A program made the position numbers and the translations under genes. 64,000 bases of DNA from Gordionus sp. m RMFG-2023 (lineage: Eukaryota; Nematomorpha; Gordioida; Chordodea; Parachordodidae): positions 22,322,846 to 22,386,845 of the forward strand of contig NC_088779.1 in NCBI RefSeq assembly GCF_954871325.1, in the 5' to 3' direction. This document shows, piece after piece, positions 24,378 to 36,196 of the stretch. Under the pieces are notes generated by a model that saw only the letters and a program-made list of their open reading frames with translations, made no database searches and had not been told where the DNA came from. Positions within the stretch are counted from its first letter, which is position 1. The number at the start of each line of letters is the position of its first letter.

Positions 24378-25410
24378 ATGAACAGGACCTATGCAACCTA
24401 TATTAGGTGCATAATACTAGATTGGGGAAAGATATTTCAATCTCAGTGGTACAAATCCTATCCTTGGATGGAATATAGCATTATAAGAAATATTTTTTGT
24501 TTTCCTAGTCGTAATTTTCCCACACAGCCTCAAAAAGGATACCTTTTTGATAAATATTATTGAAAATAAGAAAAAGAATTCTTAGCAACTCACGCGGTAA
24601 CAGATGGTCATGTAACTAATGTAATTCTCTGGAACCATTTCAAATAATCTTTGATAGAAAGGACTATAAAATAAAAATTTATAGCTCTAATTAAATCAAC
24701 AAATATTCCTATGGATTAAATTATAAATGAATATGCAATGACCAACTGGAATGATGACTTATTTTATCAAACAATTTAGCCTTATAATATATATTTTTTT
24801 TGATCTTTAACGTATAGGCGTTAATATCTGTGAGTGAATATATCATTTGATACATTTTTTTTATCATTATCCAAAATTAGCTAAAAGATATGATACTTAT
24901 AAAAAATTTCTCTTTGAGATTAAACTAACAACAGTATATGCTTTCTTTTGATATGAACGAATCTGTTTATGCAAAAAATTAATTAGAAATATTTGAATAC
25001 ATTGACAATAATGTATAAAATCTTAATTAGTTTCATCATATCATTCTGCTCCTTATTTTTATAGTTATTAAATGATTTGTTTCTAACATGACATCCTTAC
25101 CGTGTTTATACTCTAAGCTTCATTATTTATACATAATTATTTCTTCTAAAGATTTATAGTGTTTTTGTTTAATATGAGTTTACATCATGAGTGTTATGAT
25201 TATGACTGCAAATTAACCAGCATCTGTTATTCGTGTGGCTATGTAATTTAAGATTATTACTCCTGCTGCTGAAAGAATTTGATTGCATAATTTAGCAAAA
25301 ATGGGCAACTGTCTAGTTGTTTATATATCATTAAAAATGGAAGATAATCTTTAGAAATTTAATATCTCACAATAATTTTCTCGATTGCTTATCTAGCTTC
25401 CATCATGTCT
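24378..25410 (+). pseudogene. Decayed hAT transposase of the TTF-finger type
   Basis: The frame opening at 24378 contains FQSQWYKSYPWMEYS, followed by NIFCFPSRNF. This matches the TTF-type zinc-finger domain of a hAT group (pattern F..WF..YPWLEYS...D..FCF.CR.F). After stops and frame changes, words for the next part appear (ATHAVTDGHVTNVILW near 24590-24640), fitting the F..H..S..H......W end of that domain. Near 25265-25330 the words TPAAERI and LAKMGNCL resemble the C-terminal dimerisation region of hAT transposases. The catalytic middle is not recognisable. Ends and target duplication were not found. Confidence 0.5.
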
Positions 25411-26592
25411 TCTAAAAGGAAGCTCTAACCACCATATAGTTTTATGATTTGGATTAGTCATTTATATTCTCTTCTTCATAATTACTAATTTAGTTAGGCC
25501 TATAAAATTTTCCTCATTAGTCTATTCTATAAAACATTATCTAAAATGGTAACAGAACGTTATATTAGTTTCATGACCTTTTGTCATGAAACTTGCTAAG
25601 AATTATATTGCCTTATGTAGTTTTTAAAAATCATTATCAATTGAGGAAGTGTATGAATTAATTAACCTTTTATAACACTTGCAATTCCTTAGACGCAAAT
25701 TTTTTTTACATCCGCAATCGAAAACTTAATATTGTAATAAATAGAAAAATATTTTGTATTAATCTTTAGAAATGTCTTTTATTGTTTTACTTTCATTATT
25801 TTTAAGTTAGTTTAGTTTATATTTTTAATAAATGACAAAATATGAAATTCAGAATAATTGTTCAGATTTTGAAAATTTCTATTTAAAAAGTAAAATATAA
25901 TAGGGGGTATAGGGGACCCCCCCATAAATTTTTTTTAGTTGAGCTCCCTAATTGTAAAGGCTAGTAACGCTCATGGAGATTTCTATAAATGTACTTTTTT
26001 TAAAAGAATTTTAGGAAAATTTTTTTAAATTATTAACTTTTATTAATTTTTCTTTCAAATTTTTGTTTATAGTGATGAAAAAATAATTTGAAGGAGATTG
26101 GGATAGGGCTGTGTAGGGTGAAAAATTTTATTAGCTTAACTAAAAAATGTCAATTTCTAAAGGGGAAATAAAGTATCCATGCCTCCTCCTTATGCTACGT
26201 TTATGAATAAAGAATGAATATATGAATAGACTTTTAACAAATAGTTTTAAATTTAGTGAAAATATAATTAGAACACAAAATTAAATATATAATTGGTCTT
26301 TTAAATTTATTGGATATACATATTCTACTAGATGTCCTCTGTTAATAAGAGAAAAAAATTACCACGTTTATATCGAAAATTTTAAAATCAATATAGAATC
26401 ATAATATTTTCAATATTATGTAAATAATTTTATCGAATCTTGGGAATCTCTCATTTCTAATACAATTTAGAAAACAAAGATTGCAAATATGAATGAGAAC
26501 TTAGATTAATAAAATAAATCAAATAACAATAAAAAATAGTAATTTGCTAATTGTGCGGTATTTTTATTTTAATGATACATAATATGTAACCC
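25411..26592. other. No gene seen
   Basis: A+T-rich. A short C-rich and G-rich patch near 25900-25930 (taggggga, ccccccc) resembles the G-run patches of the inverted-repeat elements further right. Confidence 0.4.
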
Positions 26593-27259
26593 CAGTGGCG
26601 TATCTAGGATCTTACTTTGGAAAAAGAAGAGTTGGTTATTTTAAAATTTATGTATTTTAATATATTATATTTTTATTTAGAAAAAGATTTATAATATTGA
26701 ATTATTTTTTTTACAAAGCTTTTCTTAAAATAATGAGTGTAAATTTAGATATTAGGGCTTTAGATAAAGTTTAAAGTTGTAATGATTTTCAGTTTAAACC
26801 TAAATATACTAATTGTCAAAATCTTAAAGAATACTGAATTTGCAATTCAAAAGGTAACGTTTAGGAATGATAAATAAACATGCCGAGTCAAATGGTCGGA
26901 TACATTTGGGAAGTTTAGTGAAATCAGCTCAAATTAATTCTAATAATTAAGTTTGATAAATACGGAAATGACAATATGATCAAATATAGAGTTGGTTTCG
27001 TCTTGAACACTTTAATCATACTATATTTTATAGCATTAAAAACTTTCGAAATAGTATTGGGTAAAGAAATTTACCTTATAAAAAAAATTATATAAATTTT
27101 GCTGATTTTAAAGTTCAATTCAAACATTACTTATAAGCTATGTGAATGTAAGAGAAGCGGGAATATGCAAAAAGTATATAACCAAAATAAATATTAATTA
27201 AGCGAAAATAAACTTTATGAAGTGTAAGCAAAAAATATAAGCCCGAAATTACGCTACTG
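26593..27259. mobile_element. Non-coding element with terminal inverted repeats (667 bp)
   Basis: Left tip CAGTGGCGTATCTAGGAT; right tip, reverse complemented, CAGTAGCGTAATTTCGGG. The first ten bases match at nine positions. There is no open frame. Tips of the type CAGTGGCGTA are common for non-autonomous DNA elements in invertebrates. No matching flanking 8-mers were seen, so the call rests on the tips. Confidence 0.45.
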
Positions 27260-27702
27260 ATGAATTGAGTGTCAAAGGGTGGGGATCTCCTATTGCAAAT
27301 CTTCTATTTTTTATAAAATTATTAGATACACTTCCCTGCCAAGGACATCTCCAACTCCCTAAACCAATGATTATATTACCCCTCACATATTTCATTCAAA
27401 AGATGATAACGTCATCATAACTCCTTATTCCCTTTCAATTTTATTTACGATCTTGCATCATACTTCTCCCCCCCCATACCCCATGGTAGAACTGTTCTCT
27501 CTATAAAAAAATTAAAAGTATTTTATAAAATAATTATGATTGAAATTCTTTAGAAAAAAAACATTTTTTATAAAAAGTGAAATCTGAAATTTTAATATGA
27601 ACTGTGAAAAGCACCTTAAACCACTCTAATAAAATTTATGAAGAGAAAAGCTAGCCAAAAGTCCTCTTACATAGTTACAATTTTTATTTTATACCCAATG
27701 TA
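27260..27702. other. No gene seen
   Basis: A+T-rich spacer between two DNA elements, with an 8-C run near 27478. The last two bases (TA, 27701-27702) are the insertion site of the pogo-type element. Confidence 0.5.
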
Positions 27703-28163
27703 GGGGAGACCGGGGTAAAGCGATTGACGGGGTAACAATGTTAACGCGAATAACTTTTTAACCATTGAGTATAAAGACCTTAAATTTGGTGTGAAGATGT
27801 ATTTTTATATCTAATTTCTTACCTATGTTCATCTTTTAAAAAACTTACCTGGTTTTATATATTTTGTCAAAAACTGTTTTTTACCCAAATATATAAAAAT
27901 CATTCTCTAGTATATTTTGCTTTTAGTAAAATTTACATATCCTCAGGATTCAAAATTTGGCACACATGTTCCTTAATGTATTAGCTATAAAATAAAATTT
28001 ATCTGACATCTTTAGCTATATTAGAAGTCACGCAATAACGATATTTATAATATATGTCACCTAGGGGTAAAGCTGTTATGGGTAAAAGGGTTAAAATATA
28101 AAATTATTCTCATTAATTTTTCATTAATTCATTTATTATAATTTTTATTGTATCAATCAAATA

Positions 28164-29390
28164 ATGAGAAATTATAAAAGAAGAACCATATACAGAGATG
28201 TGTAAATATAATAAATGAAGCCATAAAATATAAAATAACAAATAATACTTCATTAAATTTGTCTGCTAAAAAATTTAACATACCTTATACAACGTTGAGA
28301 AGGAGATGTAAAATTGGTATTAAAAGTTCAGATCATCATAAACAAATATTTACAAATGAAGAAGAATCTAGATTGTGTGATTACGTATTAGAAGCAAGTA
28401 GGTCATTTATGGGATTAACGCCTAAACAAGTAATTAAATTATATTGTTTGTATTATATTGTATTTCATAATTTTAATAACTCAATTTAAATATCAATATT
28501 AATTTGGTAACTTTAATAAAAATGCTCAATTGAAATTATATTGTATTTCATAATTTTAATAATGCTCAATCTAAATATCAATATTAATTTGGTAACTTTA
28601 ATAAAAATGCGCAATTGAAATTATATTGTATTTCATAATTTTAATAATGCTCAATCTAAATATTACTAATTTGGTAACTTTAATAAAAATGCTTAATTGA
28701 AATTATATATTGTATTTCATAATTTTAATAATGCTAAATCTAAAAATCATGTGGGGCAACAATTTCAGATTTATGATATTCCAGGAGTGTTAAAAAATGA
28801 AATACCAAGGGCAGTGACATCAAATAATATATTAAATGGATTCTTAGCATGTGGCATATTTCCTTTAAACCCAAATATATTTACAGAACAAGATTATATC
28901 TGCTGTAATAATTCAAATGCTAACTCAAATATTGAATTTGAAAATAATGATGAAAATATTACAGTGACTCAAAATCTTACAGTGACTCAAAATAATGATA
29001 GTGATTTATCTATATTATTGAACGAAAATGTTCCAGATGATATTGATGAACCTTATCATGATATGTTACCATCATGCTCAAAAAATTATAATAAAGTATT
29101 CAATCCTTTATCTATAATACCTATTCCAAAATTATTCAATATTTCATCGGATAAAATAACTAAAAAAAAGAATTCAGATATTAACATCTACACCTTATAA
29201 AAAAAAATAAATTAATTCAGAGAAAAAAAAAGATATCAAAAAATAATTGTTTATGTGTTATTTGTAATAAAAACTATAAAAATAGTCGCGAGGGCGATGA
29301 ATGGCTAAAATATACAATGTCCCTTGAATGGGCACATTCTAAATGTGCTAATTATGATAATTATTTTACATGTCCTTATTGTATCGATTA
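28164..29390 (+). pseudogene. Pogo-type transposase, core missing
   Basis: The likely original start is ATG at 28164 (MRNYKRRT, the usual N-terminus of this group). A frameshift follows, then the DNA-binding region SAKKFNIPYTTLRRR (from 28259) and GLTPKQVIKL (about 28410-28440). The whole DDE catalytic core is absent and a tandem array stands in its place. The C-terminal part resumes at 28740-29200 with VGQQFQIYDIPG and NILNGFLACGIFPLNPNIF, the conserved YDIP...ENI..GF..TGI.PFN.N.F block. A Cys/His-rich PHD-like finger follows near 29240-29390 in another frame (CVICNKNYKNS, WAHSKC, CPYC), which some pogo transposases carry at their end. It cannot be active. Confidence 0.8.
28436..28735 (+). 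repeat. Tandem array, unit about 82-97 bp, 3.5 copies
   Basis: Copies begin with aaattata near 28436, 28533, 28618 and 28700. Each holds tgtatttcataattttaata and ggtaactttaataaaaatgc. The array sits exactly where the transposase catalytic core should be. The fourth copy is partial and runs into the C-terminal coding part. Confidence 0.8.
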
Positions 29391-29716
29391 GTTTTTAAAT
29401 AAAAATCATAAATAAATCTTAAATTTGTAATATTTGTTAAATAAAACAATAAATATGTGTCAAATATTATTTTAACCACTTTACCCTAGTGCTTATCCAT
29501 TTTACCCTGGGTACAGGGTAAAATGGCGAAAATGAGTAGTTTTACATAACTAATCATAGCTCCTAAAATATTATAGGTAAAGGGCTACACTTTTTTTTAT
29601 CTTGTAGAAGAGAGATGGGGCTACACATTGATCTATAATTTGTTGTGTTTGACTCTTGTTTAAAATTTTTATGGTAAATATGCAAAATGCCTATCGTTTT
29701 ACCCCGGTCTCCCCTA

Positions 29717-31630
29717 CTATTCCAACTTCTACAATATTTTTCATTCATTTTAATTCCAAAAATATCCATAGCTAATATAAATATTTTTATATAAATACAT
29801 ATATACTTCGGAATTTTAGTATAAGGCTTATAGTAATTTTTTTCTCATCACACCTTTCTTTTCTTGGAGAGTTTTTATCAAACCAACTAACAAAATGTTT
29901 CAATTTTGATTTCTTTATTCTATGTTATTAATAAGATAATAAATTTATCTTAAACTAGGCTAAATTGAGCAATCAACTATTTTAATCCAAAATATTGTGG
30001 TCATTTTTTGTTTATAGAGTTTGTTACTTTTTTTTCTTTAAATCACTCAGAAATCAAAATACCTATAAATTAATCAATATATAATCTCCGCTGTTAGGAA
30101 TTAATCACGGAATCTCTCGATTTTAAGTTTCATTAAATATATCATTTTATTTATACAATTTTACCTTAAACCTACTTTTAATTTATATCCGTTTTAATGT
30201 AGATTTTTCATATAAATTAGAAAAAATCACAAACATTTATGGTGAAAGATATCCTACGTTTATAGGATAGATTTTCAAGATATGCTGGAATACCATTTCC
30301 GAAATGTTCATTTTTGTTTTAAATATCTATTATATACGTGTAAAAAATTATCCCAAAAATATTTTTAAAAAATCGTGATTTGCCCGATAACCGATTTGAA
30401 ACCGACCCAATGACTAAATACTGCATTGCTGGCGTTATCCATGCAAAATTTTTTATTTTTGGTTTATGCTTGTACATTTACGCGTTAAGCATTATCCTAA
30501 AAAATATTTTGAAATATTATGATATGACCGATTGCCGAGCTCAAACCCGACCATTTACTAGATATTCAATTGAGCAAATTTGCTGTTATTTTGTTTTTTA
30601 AATCTATAAATATGTGTATATACATTATTCCAAAAAATATTTTAAAAAATAACGTCCTCTTATATATATTTGTTAAATTTTAAAATTGAAAAATAAAATT
30701 TGAGTTGTGATAAGCTAGTAAATATATTTTTTTCCCATTAATATTAAATAAAAATAGAATTTAAAAATATATGATATTTAATCTCAATTTATTTAATAAA
30801 AAATTGATTTATATATATTAATGAAAATGTTTCTGATAATTATATTTGAAAATGTTTCTGATAATTATATTTGAAAATGTTTCTGATAATTATATTTGAA
30901 AATGTTTCTGATAATTATATTTAAAAAAGTTTATATATTAAAATTTTGATTGGTTATGAATAATTGCTTTTTAGCAATGCAGTATTTAGTCATACCCCTC
31001 TCCCAGTAATTGATTTAAAATTGAAAGATTTAGAATCCACACGGATTCCATAGCCCAATACGAAATATATATCATCTTCATTTTTATATAAACTTTTTCT
31101 TGAACTTTTATTAAGTCAAATGTATTAATTAAAATATTAAAATTAATTATGTTATAATTTTTTTTTTTTTAAATTCCGACTCGCCTTGACTAATTGATTC
31201 TCCCCAACCAATTCGTATTCTATCAACCTGAGACCGAATTAATTTAGTTCTTTTTCTAACCAACTGCGGGATTTGAACAGCATTCTTGCACAATATGGAT
31301 CAGTGTCCGCTTATTTGGCAAACATACTCTCTGATTGGTTTACAATTAAAAGACTTTCATGGTTTATAATTTTAATTTCTCTATTTGTTATTTTTTTAAA
31401 AAAAATTCTGTTATTCTTATTACAGTGTTATGATGATTTAATGAAACATATTGACGATTAAATTAAAAAGGAATAATAAAAGAAATTTCAATAATGCTTT
31501 GTCTATATTTTAATTATTTTTGCAAAGATTATAAATACTTTTATATGTGAAAAAAAATCCCCATTTTGTTAAAATCTATAATGGCATAATGTTGAAATAT
31601 ATTTTTTAAATGCAAATCGGTTATCCAAAT
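29717..31630. other. No gene seen; two repeat patches
   Basis: A degenerate repeat of about 145 bp is visible at roughly 30340-30660 (words attatcc.aaaaatatttt and gaccgattgccgagc/gaaaccgaccc). A clean tandem repeat is listed separately. ORFs here (for example 30380-30601) are low-complexity or repeat-derived. Confidence 0.4.
30822..30921 (+). repeat. 25-bp tandem repeat, four copies
   Basis: Unit aaaatgtttctgataattat plus atttg, four nearly identical copies in a row. Confidence 0.85.
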
Positions 31631-32042
31631 TGTGGTATTATGTAAATTTAATATTGTACGAAATTTAACATTTTTATATTTGAATAATAATAGTTTAATT
31701 TTATATGTTTATTCTTCGAATAATAGTTGTACTAGATTTTACATTTTTATATTTAAATGATAATATTTTAATTTTATATTTTTATTCTTCGAAAAATTAT
31801 TATATTTAATATGCAAATAATTATGTATATATATATGATTCAATTTTCAATAAAGTTAGTCAGAGTGGATTTTTATAAAAAAAAGAAAAATTTGTTTTAC
31901 ATTAATTATAGTATCTGAAATTAATTATAGACAGAGATATTCTAAATATTTCTAAATAGAGAAAAATTTAATATACCTTTGATTCCTAATTAACTCTCCC
32001 AATACAACATTAACACCCTGAGTTAAGTTCGGACTTGTAACA
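31631..32042 (+). repeat. 5' LTR of the young Ty3/Gypsy copy
   Basis: 412 bp. It contains an internal duplication of about 75 bp (two versions of the tract acatttttatattt...ttattcttcga, at about 31670-31720 and 31740-31796) and a conserved 3' part (ccctgagttaagttcggac). Confidence 0.92.
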
Positions 32043-32094
32043 ATTTGGACCGAAGTAAATCAGTGCCTGTTAGATATTCACTTAGGAATTCAAA

Positions 32095-32156
32095 GGTAAA
32101 AACAAATTTATTTTTATGTTATATAAATTATTATTACTTTTATTTATTATAGTAGT
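32095..32156 (+). other. Possible leader intron signals
   Basis: A donor-like AAAG|GTAAAA at about 32094-32100 and a pyrimidine-rich acceptor-like tract ending tttattatag near 32150 lie in the leader before the first ORF. Spliced leaders are known for several LTR elements with a downstream ORF. No transcript evidence is available. Confidence 0.3.
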
Positions 32157-32228
32157 AATTTTATATTTATGCAATTTTTTTTAATTATTTAAAATTTTGT
32201 TAATTAAGTGGTTATTGAGTACATTATA

Positions 32229-32621
32229 ATGTACATTACACAGATTAATTTATTAAGTTTAGTTCTTGAATATATAGGTATAATTATAATTTTGGTATTA
32301 ATTTTAAGTTTCGCATTAGGATTAATTATAGGTAGAAATACGTCGGTAATAAGATTGGAAAATAAAGAAGTAGAAAGAATTAAAAACGCGATAAGAAATA
32401 AAAGCAAGATAAGTCAAATTGATAATGGTAGGACAAGGTGTTACAGTTGTGGAAAGTTCGGACACATTTCGAGGCACTGTGACTTAACTGGACATTTAAA
32501 TTGCGCGAGATGTGGACGGAAAGGCCATATAGTAACAAATTGTAGAAGTTTTATAGATAATAATTTAATATGTTTAAAATGTGGACAAAAAGGACATGTT
32601 CAGGAAGCATGTAACAAATGA
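32229..32621 (+). pseudogene. First ORF (gag position): membrane helix plus three zinc knuckles
   Basis: About 130 residues from the ATG at 32229. Residues about 8-33 form one strongly hydrophobic helix (EYIGIIIILVLILSFALGLI is its core), followed by a short charged linker. Three CX2CX4HX4C zinc knuckles follow: CYSCGKFGHISRHC, CARCGRKGHIVTNC and CLKCGQKGHVQEAC. Zinc knuckles of this kind bind RNA in retroviral and Gypsy nucleocapsids. No capsid-like region is recognised before them, and the leader is too short to hold one. A membrane-anchored nucleocapsid-like protein is an unusual reading of the gag position. It is listed as a fossil part because the parent element is broken. Confidence 0.8.
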
Positions 32622-32750
32622 CTATATAAAGGAGAGAATAAGCATATAAATTATAATAGTAATAGTATATCTGATTTTTATAATTTTAATTGTAAATTAG
32701 GAAGAAATGATAATAGTATAAATGATAATAGTATAAATGATTTAGAATAT

Positions 32751-33359
32751 ATGAATAAATATAATGTGAATGATAAAAAAAAATTTGAAACAGAAAATGT
32801 ATACAAAATTGAGTTGGAAAATATAATAAGGAAAAATAAATGTCCTAGGATTAAAATAAAAATAGGAGAAATTGAAATTAGCTTTTTATTGGATACTGGA
32901 GCTGAGATTAGTTTAATGAGTGTAAAAGAATTTAATAAATATTTTACAAAAGAGAGATTCATTACAAAGAAAATAAAAGTGAGACAGTTAGATGGAAACA
33001 TGATTAAAATTCTAGGTTTTTATATAATAAAATTGGTAGATATAAATAAGGAAATAAAGTTATGGATTACGACACTAAATATGGAACCAATTTTAGGTTG
33101 GAATGACATTAAGAAGATAGGTCCTGATTATAAATGGGGGGCTTTATTTGAAAATATACAAGAGAACAACAAAACAACTAAAGAGATAATAAGAAGTGGG
33201 GATAAAGAGAAGACTGAGTTACCTTGTTTAAGAGTCAATCAAGAGATAGTTCTCGATGAACTTAAAAATCGAACACCAAAATTTTTTATTAAATATAGGA
33301 GCAATTTAGAAGAAAATAGGAGATATAAAGTCAATAGAGGTAGATTCAGTCGAAATTAA
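32751..33359 (+). pseudogene. Aspartic protease region of the young Ty3/Gypsy copy
   Basis: Contains the active-site signature SFLLDTGAEISLMS, then the folded core to LGFYIIKL and a downstream element-specific tail. It lies between the zinc-knuckle ORF and reverse transcriptase. Confidence 0.85.
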
Positions 33360-33375
33360 ACAAGAAATTAATAAT

Positions 33376-34419
33376 ATGGTAGACAAGAATGTTGTTGAGG
33401 ATATTTTTGACAAAGAAATAAAGATTATTTTGAATAGGTATAAGGAAGTCTTTAAAGAGGAATTAGGTACTCTGAAAAATTTTGAAGTAGATATAAGATT
33501 AGAAAAAAATTATAGGCCTAAGTTTTGCGGCATAAGAAGATTATCATTTTCGTGGATAGAAAAAATAGATAAAGAATTAGATAAATGGTTAAAAGACGGA
33601 ATAAAACCTATAGTGCATAGTGAATGGGCAACATTTTTAGTGCCCATAAGAAAACCAGATAACAGTTTAAGATTGTGTATAGACTATAGAGTAACAGTTA
33701 ATAAGTATGTAATAAATGAAAAGTATCCACTACCTAAAATAGAGCAACTACTAGCGAATCTAAGAGGAGACACCCTGTTTTCTAAAATTGACTTTTCGAA
33801 TGCTTATTTGCAAATTAAGGTGAGTGAAAGGACAAGTAAGATACTAACGATTACAACACATTTGTTTGCATTCTGCCGACTACCTTTTGGTTTGAAAATA
33901 TCTGCGCCAATATTTCAAAGAACGATGGCGGCCTTATTTCAAGGAATAAAAGGAATAATGTATTATTTAGATGATGTTTTGATATCTGGTAGAACAGAAG
34001 AAGAACACAATTCGAGATTAGTTAAAGTGTTAGATATTATATTAGAAAATGGTTTAAAAGCTAATTTGAAGAAGAGCGTTTTTGGAGTAAAAGAAATAAA
34101 GTATTTAGGACATGTTATAAAGGGAAATGAGATTACGCCAATTGTAAAGAATATTGATAAGATCATGAATATGAGAGCCTCGAATAATAAAGCGGAGGTA
34201 CAAACGTTTTTAGGAGCAACAAATTATTATCATCGGTTTGCTCAATATTTTGCAGAAATTGCTACACCGTTGTATGATTTATTAAAGAAAAATAAAAAGT
34301 TTGAATGGGGAGAAGCACAGGAGAAAAGTTTCGAAAATTTGAAAATAAAGATGGTAGAGAAGCCTATTTTAAGTTGTTTTAATGAATTTAAATATTATTT
34401 TAGCAGTCGATGCTTCTAA
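33376..34419 (+). pseudogene. Reverse transcriptase region of the young Ty3/Gypsy copy
   Basis: All the classic blocks are readable: LRLCIDYRVTVNKYV, FSKIDFSNAYLQIKV, RLPFGLKISAPIFQRTMAAL, MYYLDDVLISG and FLGATNYYHRF. This is the usual Ty3/Gypsy order and spacing. Confidence 0.92.
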
Positions 34420-35869
34420 TGAAGGTATAGGAGGAGTTTTATTACAGATGATCGATAATGTTGAGAAACCTATTTTGTTTTTATCGAGACGATTTAATAG
34501 CTCTGAGAAAAATTATTCCACGATAGAAAGAGAGGCTTTAGCAGTGAAATTTGGACTTACGAAATGCAAGGAATATCTGATAGGAAAAAGGTTTTTATTG
34601 TATACGAACCATAAGCCGTTGGTAGATTTATTTAAGAAGGAAAATAAGGAACTTATGATTTCACCTAGGCTGCAAAAATGGCTAATTTTAGTTGGTAATT
34701 TCGATTTTGAGATAAAATTCAGAGAAGGTAAACAAAATTGCTTACCGGACATTTTATCAAGATTGTTTAATAAAGATATTGAAGACAAAGAGCCAGTAAT
34801 CAATAGTTTAGAATATATAGAAGAAGAAGAAAATGTAAATGGTAATATTATAAGAGCTGTGAGAATAGATACAAGAAAAAAACCTATAACATTTGAAAGA
34901 GTAGAAAAGATATCCCAACAAGATGAAGAATTAATAAGAATTAAAGCTTGTTTAAAAGGAGATATAGAATGGAAAAATGAAGATAAAGCGTTTAAAAAAG
35001 TTAAGAGTGAATTAAATATAGAAGACAATTGTTTATTGAGAGGATATAGATTAGTGATCCCGAATAAATTAAGAAAGGAAACCTTAAATGTAATACATTC
35101 AGGTCATCAAGGCATAGAAAGAATGAAAAATAAAGCAAGAGAATATATGTGGTGGCCTAAGATGAATAAGGAAATAGAAGAGTTAGCGAGGAGCTGTGAA
35201 ACCTGTAACATGTGGGCTAATGTTCCAGCAAAGAATAAGGAAGATAAATGGCCAAAGACAGACATTCCATGCGAAAGAATACATGTAGATTTTTTAGAAT
35301 ATGAGAAGAAAAGATATTTTATCATGGTAGATGCAGGTTCAAAATGGATAGATTGTCAGCAAGTTTCAGGTTTATCAACAAGAGTAGCTTTAGATAAGAT
35401 AAAGGATTTTGTAGGCAAATATGGATTAATGAAGACGATAGTATCAGATGGAGGTCCAGCTTTTAAAGGTAGAGCATTTGATAAATTTTGTGATAGGTGG
35501 AATATTAGACATTTATTATCACCACCTTATTACCCAAGAAGCAATGGACAAGCTGAGCGAATGGTAGCGTTAGTAAAGAGTTGGTTGAAAAAGGAAAAAT
35601 ATGGAGAAGGTAAATGGTGGTAATCATTGTTAGCATACAACAGTACGGAAACAGCAAAAGGAAAGTCACCAGCTGAAATATTTTTAGGAAGAAAGACGAG
35701 ATCAGAATTAGATTTTTTAAAGGAAAAAGTGATAAGGAGAGAACAAGTAGAGATTGAAAGATTTCCAGTAGGAAGTTTGGTGTGGGTATTGTTGTTTGAT
35801 GGGCCTATTAAATGGGGGAAGGGTGTAATAAGCAAAAATATAGGAAAAAAAAGTAGAAGTAAAGATTGA
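34382..35869 (+). pseudogene. RNase H and integrase region of the young Ty3/Gypsy copy
   Basis: RNase H words: ILAVDASNEGIGGVLLQ and YSTIEREALAVKFGL. Integrase: zinc-binding HSGHQGIERMKNKAREYMWW with CETCNMW, core words HVDFLEYEKKRYFIMVDAGS and TIVSDGGPAF, and PRSNGQAERMV. The distal part (35627-35869) carries the usual YNST..AKGKSPAEIFLGR stretch of Ty3/Gypsy integrases. Confidence 0.92.
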
Positions 35870-36196
35870 AGGACAAGAAGGAGTTTTTACAAGGCACCTG
35901 AAGCAAGTAAGGCTTAGAAGCTTAGGGCCTTAGAGAGAAATAAGAAATATACGAAGGATTAGAAGAAATAAATTGATGAAAGACGTAATTATGAGAATCA
36001 GATTTACTGATGAGACATAATTAAGAGATTCATAATTTAGAAAGAAATAAATTGATGATATACATAGTAGGAGAATCATAATTGAAGGAAATAAAAGGGA
36101 TGATAGACTTAAAGAGTAGAGAAGAAATTTTAACCTAGTATAGAGAAATAAGAGTTCGAAGAATATATATATATGTGTATAAAGTATTTTATTTAG

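Larger units (their letters stand above)
27703..29714 (+). mobile_element. Pogo-type (Tc1/mariner superfamily) DNA transposon, internally rearranged
   Basis: Terminal inverted repeats: left GGGGAGACCGGGGTAAAGCG and right, reverse complemented, GGGGAGACCGGGGTAAAACG. The first 17 bases are identical and the match runs on to about 24 bases with a few differences. It is flanked by TA on both sides (27701-27702 and 29715-29716), the hallmark of this superfamily. Extra ggggtaaa and ggggtaac words near both ends (27729-27735, 28063-28090, 29480-29525) may be secondary transposase sites. The transposase inside has lost its core. Confidence 0.88.

Noticed and set aside
30822-30921. Regular repeats that might suggest a CRISPR array
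   Set aside because: The units are directly adjacent, with no spacers, in a eukaryotic genome; it is a simple tandem repeat.
32204-35835. Several long minus-strand ORFs opposite the young Ty3/Gypsy copy
   Set aside because: They mirror the A-rich coding strand of pol and contain no domains; they are shadows.
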